Origin: JBLHKE01 sp047619485
Lineage (GTDB): Bacteria; Verrucomicrobiota; Verrucomicrobiia; Verrucomicrobiales; DEV007
Assembly (NCBI GenBank): GCA_047619485.1
Contig: JBLHKE010000398.1
Location: forward strand, 1-7,187
Direction: 5' to 3'
DNA length: 7,187 nucleotides
Below, one piece after another: positions 1-6,233 of this stretch; positions within the stretch are counted from its first letter, which is position 1; every line of letters starts with the position of its first letter. The notes below the pieces were generated by a model, which did not search any database, was not told the origin of the DNA, and worked only from the letters and a program-made list of their open reading frames with translations. The position numbers were made by a program, and so were the translations under genes.

Positions 1-84
1 AGATAATGCTGTCCTCGTGTTGAATGTCAATCTGGGGACGGGACAGAGGACGCAGTATAATGATTTTTATCTGCTTCTGCGAAT

Positions 85-897
85 CTATCTTTCGCTGGCC
101 GCTAGGCGAGCTTTGTCTATCAGACGTAGGGGCGTGGGGGAACCTTTGCTTAAGACTTCAATGGGTTGCTTAGAGTTGTAGTTAGGATTTGGCGGCGGGA
201 GCTGGGCTTGAACGGATTGGCGCCAATGATCGAGTTGGGCGAGGAGTTGAGCGGTCTTGTCGGGATGGGATTTTGAGAGATCGTTTTTCTCTGAGAGATC
301 ATCTGCAAGATGGTAGAGCTCGGTGTGGTTGTCGTCTAGGAAGTGGATCAATTTCCAGTCGCGGGCACGGATGGCGGAGTGCGGCACCGCACCTTCGGAA
401 TGATAATGTGGGTAGTGAAAGAAGAGGGCATCGCGGTCGAGCCTAGCCGTTTTGTTTTTGAGGAGTGGGACGAGGGATTGGCCATCTAGAACCGCAGCCA
501 GGGAGGGGGGAGGCGTTATATGCGCCAGATCGAGTAGAGTGGAAAATACATCGACGGTGATAATGGGTTCGCTTGAAATGCTGGGTTGGGATTGTCCGGG
601 AACGTAGACAACACCGGGAACGCGTATGCCTCCTTCATAGGCAGAGCCTTTACCTTCGCGGAGTGGGGTGTTGTCGGTAGGGCGGCCGCCCCGATCAAGT
701 CCGCCGTTGTCGCCGGTGAGAATGATGGTGGTGTTTTTGTGGAGATTTCGCTGCTTGAGTTTTGAGCGGAGGCGTCCGATGGATTGATTAACCGCTTCGA
801 CCATGGCGGCGTATTTGGCATCGGTATGAGTCATGCCTGACTGGATACGTTCCTGAAAGTAAGCCGTGCCTCGTTGGCCAGCTGGAATTGTTGTCAT
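85..897 (-). CDS. 5'-truncated S1-type sulfatase, C-terminal half only (probable pseudogene or domain remnant)
   Basis: This 270-residue open frame matches only the second half of a type I sulfatase, usually about 450-500 residues. Visible landmarks are the Y-A-A-M-V-E helix (residues 29-34), the T-G-D-N-G metal-ligand motif with D63/N64, K83 followed by E-G-G-I-R-V-P (88-94), W-K-L-I (181-184), and E-L-Y-H-L at 193-197 leading into the usual sulfatase tail. P-P-P-N-P-N-Y at 234-240 is where many family members end; about 30 further residues follow. Missing are the signal peptide, the first Asp pair, the C-x-P-x-R formylglycine site and the G-K-W-H-L-G lysine, so it cannot be an active sulfatase alone. 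A TAA lies in frame three codons before the ATG, and no N-terminal half occurs upstream in any frame, so a simple frameshift is excluded. GGAGGG at 908-913 sits 10 bases before the ATG, so translation is possible. It lies 207 bases downstream of the dehydrogenase gene. Family call is firm; functional status is open. Confidence 0.85.
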   Translation of the reverse strand: MTTIPAGQRGTAYFQERIQSGMTHTDAKYAAMVEAVNQSIGRLRSKLKQRNLHKNTTIILTGDNGGLDRGGRPTDNTPLREGKGSAYEGGIRVPGVVYVPGQSQPSISSEPIITVDVFSTLLDLAHITPPPSLAAVLDGQSLVPLLKNKTARLDRDALFFHYPHYHSEGAVPHSAIRARDWKLIHFLDDNHTELYHLADDLSEKNDLSKSHPDKTAQLLAQLDHWRQSVQAQLPPPNPNYNSKQPIEVLSKGSPTPLRLIDKARLAASER

Positions 898-907
898 GGG
901 AGTTTAA

Positions 908-913
908 CCCTCC
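908..913 (-). promoter_or_regulatory. Shine-Dalgarno-like GGAGGG for the truncated sulfatase
   Basis: Read on the minus strand, GGAGGG lies 10 bases upstream of the ATG at 897-895, a workable spacing. It supports that ATG as the start of the open frame, which is also the first possible ATG after the in-frame TAA at 906-904. The two larger genes in the window have no comparable purine run before their starts, so this site stands out. It could be a chance match. Confidence 0.4.
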
Positions 914-926
914 GGACATTTAAAAT

Positions 927-1100
927 CTACAATTGACCCTGCTTGCCCAGTAAAGGAGGTGGACCACTAAATGATCGATCGTCTTCAACTTGTCCCATGC
1001 GTTTCGCGACCATAGCTCTGAGTTCTAGGAGTTTTTTGGAATATGCAGCTTCAGCGGGAAGGCCTTCTCTTTCGCAAGTGGTCTCGTGAAGATCGATTGT
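927..1100 (-). pseudogene. Possible sulfatase C-terminal tail remnant
   Basis: Between the dehydrogenase stop and the truncated sulfatase, one minus-strand frame stays open from about 1139 to a TAG at 929-927. Its downstream part reads like the last 50-60 residues of a sulfatase: D-L-H-E-T-T resembles the usual 'DL..DP.ET.NLA' turn. It is followed by A-Y-S-K-K-L-L-E-L-R and V-A-K-R-M-G-Q-V-E-D-D, which look like the terminal helix of such enzymes. The other two minus frames here are not protein-like. It has no own start or N-terminal domain, and its upstream end runs into the 3' end of the dehydrogenase gene in another frame. The resemblance is judged by eye on a short stretch, so chance is a real alternative. 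Confidence 0.35.
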
Positions 1101-1104
1101 GAAA

Positions 1105-4100
1105 TCAAGGATTATCCGGTGCGAAGGATTTGATATTTTTCAGCCCTTGGAGAAAGGCCATCAGATCTGCAAACTCTTCGTTGGTGAGGGCGAGGTCGAG
1201 GCCCTGAGGCATGAGGGAGATAGGGGCAATACGGCGGTGGGCGATCTCACCGACGGGGATGTTCTTTTCACCGAGGTCGGCGCCCAGGAGGATGAGTGTG
1301 TCCGGGGTTTCCGAGAGGACGATGCCGGTGGTAAACTCGCCAGACTTAGTTTCGACAATGTAAGGTTCATAGCCCTGAACAATACTTGCGCTCGGGTAGA
1401 CGACGGATTCAAGCAGATCGGGGCCGCTTCGAATCTCGGCAATGGTGGTCAGGTTAGGGCCGAGCACGCCGCCCTGGCCCGAGACACGGTGGCAAGTCGC
1501 ACAGGCGGCTTTGGTGAAAAATAGCTGTTTGCCGCGACTGAAGTCGCCGTCGCCTAGGAGGGGGCTGAGCTCGGTGAGACGGGTCTGCTGAGCCTCGAGG
1601 TTGGTGCCGAGTTTTGCGAGGACGGGATGGGCGGCAGTGCGTGTGGCCTCTGGGAATTTATTGAGTAGACGTGCGAGTTCGTCGCCCGGAAGGCTGGTGA
1701 GAGCTTTTGATCTTTTGAGACCGGAGACAAAGGCGAGACCAACGTCGTCCGAGGCTGTGGCAGCGGGGGTCGCGAAGGCGCGAACAATTGTGGGAAGGAC
1801 AAGGGCGCCGGTGTTTGCAAGTGTTTCGGCGAGTTCGATGAGCTGGTTTCTCGAGAGGCCCAGAGATGCGAGCGTTCGGGCGGCGTCGAGTTGGGAGGAG
1901 GAAGTCTGATTGACGAGGTGTTTCATCAAGAATCCGTAAAGGTTTTCGTCCAATGGCTGCAGGCGCGGAGCAAGGGCGTCCATGGCCGCGAGGCGTTCGG
2001 CTAGAGAGGCGTTTGCATCGGCGGCAATAGCGTGGAGAGAGTTGTCTAGGTGTGCGAGCTTGCGCTCGCGTATCGTATGGATTGCGGCGAGACGGACGGC
2101 GGATGATTTATCGGTGAGCTGTTTCTCGACGGCCTCGATCCACGGAACCGGAAGATTCCGAATTGTCGAGTCGCGAATGGCGTCAATGAGAAGAATACGC
2201 TCGGACTGGGAGAGCGAAGTTAATTCAAGGAGAGTGCTTACGAAGAAGGCGTATTGGCCGCTGCGGGTGAGTTTGGACAGGACGTCTCGGAAGAGAGATT
2301 TTTCTGCTTCGGGAATTTCGACGCCGGTGGAGATTTGTTCCCGAAGGGCGTCGGCGGCCTGGTCGATGAGGTTTTTATCGGCGAGAGCTACCGTGTATGC
2401 CGCCTGCCGGGTATCGAGTTCGGCGGTGCGCAGGAGAGGCGCTATCTGTTCGGGATCGAGTGTGACGTTTTCCATCTGGCTGAGTGCGAGCAAGGCGCCT
2501 CGGCGGATGCCGGGGCTTGGATCAGATAGACGGGGAACGAGCGGATCAGGGACGCCGATTTCTATGAGGGCGTAAATAAGGCTGTGCCTCGAGAAGGCGT
2601 CGGCGTTGTTGTCGAGAGCTTCAACTAGAGCGGGGATGGCGTCGGGGTTGCCGATGCGGCCGAGGGCGGTGGCGATTTCACGAAGGACATGAGAGTTTGT
2701 TTCTTCGGTGAGGACGGATGGCAGGGTGGAGGCTGCTTCGGCGTATCGGGCCATACCAAGGGAAAAGGCTGACGCCTTGCGGACGGTAGGGTCCGGGTCC
2801 TTGATCGAGGTGAGGGCGAGATGGAGGGAGGCAGGTGTGTCGATGCGGGCGAGGGTCCAGACAGCGTTGCGGCGTGTCGTGGTGGAACGACTGGGTCGGA
2901 GAGCGTCGTTGAGGGCGGGCAGCGAGCTTTTGCCGCGGGAGGTTAGGGTGGCCATCGCGCGATCGAGGACGGCGGGACGCGGATCGTCGAGCAGCTCGGT
3001 GAGGTCGGCGGACTCGATTGTTTGCCAGTCGATTTTGAAGCCGCGGGGATCGTCAGCCGTGGGAGCGCCGCTGCGGCGGATACGGTAAATCGCGCCCTTG
3101 GCGTCCATTTTTGCGATATGGGAAGTTGGGCATCCGTGGCGGAACCAGCCCCCTGTGTCTATAACCAGGAGGCTGCCGTCAGCGTCTTCGATTACATCGG
3201 TGGGATGGAAGTCGATGTCGGTGCTCACGAGGAAAGGTTCGTCCTTCGAGGCGTAGGTGGCTCCATTAGGAGAAAGGGTCGTGCGCATGACGGTGCGGGT
3301 GTTGAACTGGGACCAGAAAATGGCTCCGCGGTTTTCCTCGCCGAAGTGACTGCCGCGGTACGTGGTGAGGCCTGCGGGTGCGACCTGGCCAACGTGGCTC
3401 ATCGGCGGGAGGGCTGGGCCGGTGGGTTTCAGCGGAATGTGGACGCCGGAGCGCGGGCGGAAGCGGCCGCCGTAGGTCCAGTGGAGAAGGCCGTCGTGCC
3501 GGACACCGTCGGGGCGGTCGAGAATAGCAAGGGTGCCGAAGACGTCGCCATTTTTTGAAAAAGTGACTTCGACAGGGTTAGCCATTCCACCGACTGCAAA
3601 AATTTCGTGGTCGGAACCATCTGCCGCGAGCGTGAAGACGCCGGGGGCGATGCGGCCGCCGGGCGGTTCCTGATTCTTGTCGAGATGGTAGCCTTGCTGG
3701 CCACCGCACCAGAAGAGGCGGCCGGATGGATGGAGGGTCGGGCCATGAAGCGTGGAGGACATTCCATTGGAGAGAACGTTGCCTGCTATGTGTTCGCGCT
3801 TGTCGGCAACGCCGTCATCGTCGGTGTCGGTGAAGCGCCAGATACCAGGAGGCTCTGCGACGTAGAGGGCGCCGTCGAGCCAGAGGGCGCCGTTGGGAAT
3901 TGCGAGCTTGTCTGCGAAGATGGTCGACTTATCGAAGACGCCGTCATCATCGGTGTCTTCGATCATGCGGATGAAATTGGGCAGGGTGGCGTCGAGTTGT
4001 TTTTCGTCCCGATTGAAGCCTGCACTCTCTGCGAGGAAGAGGCGGCCGCGTTCGTCGAAGCAGCCCATCATCGGGTGGCCGACGAGCGGCGCTTCGGCAA

Positions 4101-4221
4101 CGGTGGTGACTGTGTAGCCCGTGGGGACTGTGAGGGCTGTGGGATCGGAAGCGAAGACAGGAAGTGCGGCGAGCAGGATCGCAACCGGAAGGATTATAAA
4201 CTTAGTGCGAGGTGGGGACAT
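1105..4221 (-). CDS. Secreted PVC-type membrane-bound dehydrogenase with HEAT-like repeats and C-terminal haem c domain
   Basis: The 1038-residue product has a signal peptide (about residues 1-25: R-T-K, a hydrophobic stretch, then V-F-A-S). Residues about 30-385 form the Pirellula/Verrucomicrobium-type N-terminal domain, a sorbosone-dehydrogenase/NHL-like beta-propeller; typical pieces are G-R-L-F-L-A-E-S (59-66), N-G-A-L-W-L-D-G-A-L-Y-V-A-E (110-123) and I-D-T-G-G-W-F (354-360). Two D-T-D-D-D-G-V loops (89-95, 132-138) look like calcium sites. Residues about 400-870 are alpha-helical HEAT-like repeats (for example 405-530, 700-760). Residues about 893-1027 are a haem c domain with C-A-T-C-H at 907-911 and a likely axial methionine in S-L-M-P-Q-G (M1004). 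By family it should oxidise a sugar or alcohol in the periplasm and pass electrons to its haem; the substrate is unknown. The ATG is 25 bases after the sulfatase stop, implying one transcript, and the signal peptide starts right at it. No clear Shine-Dalgarno precedes it. The gene is GC-rich compared with the sulfatase upstream. Confidence 0.95.
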   Translation of the reverse strand: MSPPRTKFIILPVAILLAALPVFASDPTALTVPTGYTVTTVAEAPLVGHPMMGCFDERGRLFLAESAGFNRDEKQLDATLPNFIRMIEDTDDDGVFDKSTIFADKLAIPNGALWLDGALYVAEPPGIWRFTDTDDDGVADKREHIAGNVLSNGMSSTLHGPTLHPSGRLFWCGGQQGYHLDKNQEPPGGRIAPGVFTLAADGSDHEIFAVGGMANPVEVTFSKNGDVFGTLAILDRPDGVRHDGLLHWTYGGRFRPRSGVHIPLKPTGPALPPMSHVGQVAPAGLTTYRGSHFGEENRGAIFWSQFNTRTVMRTTLSPNGATYASKDEPFLVSTDIDFHPTDVIEDADGSLLVIDTGGWFRHGCPTSHIAKMDAKGAIYRIRRSGAPTADDPRGFKIDWQTIESADLTELLDDPRPAVLDRAMATLTSRGKSSLPALNDALRPSRSTTTRRNAVWTLARIDTPASLHLALTSIKDPDPTVRKASAFSLGMARYAEAASTLPSVLTEETNSHVLREIATALGRIGNPDAIPALVEALDNNADAFSRHSLIYALIEIGVPDPLVPRLSDPSPGIRRGALLALSQMENVTLDPEQIAPLLRTAELDTRQAAYTVALADKNLIDQAADALREQISTGVEIPEAEKSLFRDVLSKLTRSGQYAFFVSTLLELTSLSQSERILLIDAIRDSTIRNLPVPWIEAVEKQLTDKSSAVRLAAIHTIRERKLAHLDNSLHAIAADANASLAERLAAMDALAPRLQPLDENLYGFLMKHLVNQTSSSQLDAARTLASLGLSRNQLIELAETLANTGALVLPTIVRAFATPAATASDDVGLAFVSGLKRSKALTSLPGDELARLLNKFPEATRTAAHPVLAKLGTNLEAQQTRLTELSPLLGDGDFSRGKQLFFTKAACATCHRVSGQGGVLGPNLTTIAEIRSGPDLLESVVYPSASIVQGYEPYIVETKSGEFTTGIVLSETPDTLILLGADLGEKNIPVGEIAHRRIAPISLMPQGLDLALTNEEFADLMAFLQGLKNIKSFAPDNP

Positions 4222-4246
4222 TATATTTGAAAATGAGTGCCTTCGC

Positions 4247-5719
4247 TTACTTTCTCAAAGCTGCGTTTATGTATTCCTGCGTGCCAATTCCCGACTTGCT
4301 TTTGCCTCCAGTCCACAAATCCCATTTTGGATCTGCGTGGCGTTTAAACCAGGCGTGAAGGCGATCACGAAGTCTTGCCTGGATTACCGTATGAACCTTT
4401 TGTCCAGCAAGATTTGTGAGTTCGTCAGGATCAGCTTTTAGGTCGAATAGTTCGAATTCCGGAGCCTGGCCAAGCCGTTCGACATACTTCCAATCACCGG
4501 TACGGATATGCCGAACATTCTCGAAATCGTAAAAAACGACGTCGTGCCAGTTGGAGAGTTTTTCTCCGTGAAGAGCAGGTGAAAAATCTCGGCCTGGCGA
4601 GGGCGTCGGCGAATGTTGCGGCATCGATCGACCAAGAAAACTCAACAGGCTGGGCATGAAATCGTAGTTTGTCACCAGATGATCCTCAACTCGATTCGCA
4701 GGGATTTTTCCTGGCCAGCGAAAGATCATGGGGATGTGCATGGTTCCATCGCGCCCGTGTATCGGATTGGTGTGATCCCCCATGCCCCAGAACCCCGCAT
4801 GACCAGCAACCGCGCCCTGATCTGCGGTGTAAATGACTAGGGTATTTCCATCGAGATCGAGTTTTTTCAACGTCTCCATTATCCGTCCGACACCTGCATC
4901 AATGGCTGTTACTTGACCCGCAAGGTTACGCCCGATCTGAACATCGCCGATCAGTTCATGCTGATTGCGTTGCCACGGATGAATTTTGCTCGGTCGAGGA
5001 AAAGACGGTAAAGGATGATCCACATAGGGATCCGACCAGGGCGAAGGCACTGGTTCCTTCATCGCAGTGGACAACGAGTAAGGGCCGTTGTAGGCGAGAA
5101 AAAGAAAAAAGGGTTTATCGGGTTGTTCCACTCGGCTTTTTTCAATGAATTCGATTCCCCGATCCGTCCAGTATTCACTGAGATGTTTTTTTTCGTTTCG
5201 AAGCTTACCATCGTCTATCACTTCCTGATTAAGAAAACCGAGAGAGTGACCGTGAGCTTTCGTCGTCCAGAAAGTAAAACCATCCTGCGGATGCAAATTG
5301 TCGCCCAGGTGCCATTTTCCTGATAAACCGCAAACATAACCAGCCTGACTCAACATTTCTGGAAGTGTAGTAAATTCTTCGAGAGTGTAATAGGCCTCAG
5401 GCCCCATTTGCGATTTGCCTGCAGAAAGATAACGATGAATCCCATGCTGGCTTGGTGTCAGGCCGGTTAGAAACGTGGCCCGCGTCGGTGAACAAACTGC
5501 GTTGTTTGAGAAGGCCCGCGTAAAACGGACTCCCTCCTCGGCCATTCGGTCGATGTTGGGTGTTTGAAAATCAGGATTGCCGTAACAGCCAAGATGCCAC
5601 GCCCCTTGGTTATCGGTCAGAATAAAAACAATATTAGGTGGGTCGTTTTTAGCATGCAACTGGCCAGTCAGAAGTAGCGAAACAACTCCCGTGAAGAAAC
5701 AGAGCAAGGTATTTTTCAT
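4247..5719 (-). CDS. Secreted type I (formylglycine) sulfatase
   Basis: A complete 490-residue sulfatase that should hydrolyse a sulfate ester, probably on a carbohydrate, outside the cytoplasm. Residues 1-23 are a signal peptide ending L-H-A. N-I-V-F-I-L-T-D-N-Q-G (29-39) supplies the first metal ligands (D36, with N37 where Asp is common). C-S-P-T-R at 76-80 (bases 5480-5494) is the motif whose cysteine is converted to formylglycine, and the following T-F-L-T-G fits the signature. G-K-W-H-L-G at 134-139 gives the active-site lysine. T-A-D-Q-G (298-302) gives the second metal-ligand pair, D300/Q301. The C-terminal subdomain has W-K-Y-V-E-R (410-415) and F-E-L-F-D-L (422-427). Odd features: N-G-P-Y (211-214) where many relatives have a His-Thr-Pro, and D-G-T-M-H-I-P (324-330) where many have EGGxRxP; these may mark a subfamily. 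It precedes the dehydrogenase by 25 bases. The start fits the signal peptide, and its ATG overlaps a small upstream ORF's stop (ATGA). No strong Shine-Dalgarno is seen. Confidence 0.96.
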   Translation of the reverse strand: MKNTLLCFFTGVVSLLLTGQLHAKNDPPNIVFILTDNQGAWHLGCYGNPDFQTPNIDRMAEEGVRFTRAFSNNAVCSPTRATFLTGLTPSQHGIHRYLSAGKSQMGPEAYYTLEEFTTLPEMLSQAGYVCGLSGKWHLGDNLHPQDGFTFWTTKAHGHSLGFLNQEVIDDGKLRNEKKHLSEYWTDRGIEFIEKSRVEQPDKPFFLFLAYNGPYSLSTAMKEPVPSPWSDPYVDHPLPSFPRPSKIHPWQRNQHELIGDVQIGRNLAGQVTAIDAGVGRIMETLKKLDLDGNTLVIYTADQGAVAGHAGFWGMGDHTNPIHGRDGTMHIPMIFRWPGKIPANRVEDHLVTNYDFMPSLLSFLGRSMPQHSPTPSPGRDFSPALHGEKLSNWHDVVFYDFENVRHIRTGDWKYVERLGQAPEFELFDLKADPDELTNLAGQKVHTVIQARLRDRLHAWFKRHADPKWDLWTGGKSKSGIGTQEYINAALRK

Positions 5720-6021
5720 AACTTAGAGGAAAGGATGAAATTGTTAAGTGCCTCTGTTTGCCAATAGGGATTGTTTGATTCCGAGTGAAGGTCGGTAGCA
5801 AAGCCGATGTCGCCTGCGGCTTGGTAAGGTGATGTCGTTTGTCCTCTGTTCTTTTGCGCTTCACTTATAGAATTGTTGATACGTTCGGTAGTGATCATAT
5901 CGCGGACTCGGAATAACTCAGTATAGCGGCGCCGTAGCCGAGGTGGAGTTTTTAGGGGGAGGAGAAAAAACGGGAGCATTAAATAGAAGATTTGATGGTT
6001 TTTGCGCTGTTGCAGACTCAC
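5716..6021 (-). CDS. Doubtful small ORF overlapping the sulfatase start by ATGA
   Basis: A 101-codon frame beginning with GTG, stopped upstream by a TGA at 6027-6025. I do not recognise the product. The first 20-30 residues hold a short hydrophobic run (Y-L-M-L-P-F-F-L-L-P-L) followed by a basic patch (R-L-R-R-R). The rest is hydrophilic and has a plausible protein composition, with G-D-I-G-F-A-T-D-L-H near residues 70-79. Its TGA shares bases with the sulfatase ATG, the classic four-base overlap of coupled genes, and this is the main argument in favour. Against it are the GTG start without a clear ribosome binding site, the AT-rich context, and no recalled family. It could equally be sulfatase leader DNA, or only the part from the internal ATG (M42) may be read. 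Confidence 0.25.
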   Translation of the reverse strand: MSLQQRKNHQIFYLMLPFFLLPLKTPPRLRRRYTELFRVRDMITTERINNSISEAQKNRGQTTSPYQAAGDIGFATDLHSESNNPYWQTEALNNFILSSKL

Positions 6022-6233
6022 ACTTCAGCGTAAGTGCTTATTGGGGCCTAAGAACGACCTGAAAGTCAATCTTGCGTGGACATCTTGGCTCTTTCTCGGA
6101 GCTGGCAACAACGCTCATTCTCCTTTGGGCAACAGCCCCCCTGAACTTTGACTCTAATTGTCCTGCTATATCTAGATTTTTTGAAACTATTAGATGAACC
6201 TGTCGTCATTGCTCCCTAATCATACAAAAGGCT
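5720..6233. other. Long AT-richer intergenic region upstream of the sulfatase
   Basis: About 514 bases separate the DUF1501 stop from the sulfatase ATG, far more than the 25 bases between the next two genes, so this is the natural place for a promoter driving the sulfatase-dehydrogenase pair. I found no convincing -35/-10 pair: a TTGGCA at 5764-5759 on the minus strand has no good -10 at the right distance. GGGC-(4)-GCCC at 6127-6138 is a tiny hairpin without a following T run, so it is not a terminator. No tRNA, repeat or transposase remnant is visible. It contains the doubtful ORF ending at 5716 and a very weak 47-codon frame at 6209-6066. Confidence 0.6.
6066..6209 (-). CDS. Very doubtful 47-residue Cys-pair ORF
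   Basis: An ATG frame 25 bases after the DUF1501 stop (first base at 6209), with a purine run A-G-G-G-A-G only two bases before it, closer than normal ribosome binding spacing. The product is basic, with two Cys-Cys pairs separated by six residues (G-G-C-C-P-K and E-R-C-C-Q-L). No signal peptide or family is recognised. The short length and low-complexity start make chance likely. I list it only because the paired cysteines are unusual for random DNA. Confidence 0.12.
   Translation of the reverse strand: MTTGSSNSFKKSRYSRTIRVKVQGGCCPKENERCCQLRERAKMSTQD

Noticed and set aside
11..52. GTCCTC ... GAGGAC inverted repeat downstream of the truncated sulfatase as a terminator.
   Set aside because: Six-base arms separated by about 30 bases and no T run; no better than chance.
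85..1104. The idea that the half-sulfatase is a frameshifted full gene.
   Set aside because: The 207 bases upstream contain no HTP, GKWHLG or CxPxR sequence in any minus-strand frame, and the preceding gene is an unrelated, complete dehydrogenase.
1099..4230. Several long plus-strand open frames opposite the dehydrogenase gene (for example 1099-1524, 1982-2575, 3022-3558, 3607-4230).
   Set aside because: They lie antisense to a well-supported gene of high GC content, where stops are rare by composition; their products match no family and have skewed composition.
5759..5764. TTGGCA on the minus strand as a possible -35 box for the sulfatase.
   Set aside because: No acceptable -10 sequence at 16-18 bases; the nearest AT-rich hexamer is at the wrong distance.
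5649..5864. 71-codon minus-strand frame overlapping the sulfatase start.
   Set aside because: It runs out of frame through the sulfatase signal-peptide region, and nothing in it looks like a known protein.
6127..6138. GGGC/GCCC hairpin downstream of the DUF1501 gene as a terminator.
   Set aside because: Only a 4-base-pair stem and no T run on either strand after it.
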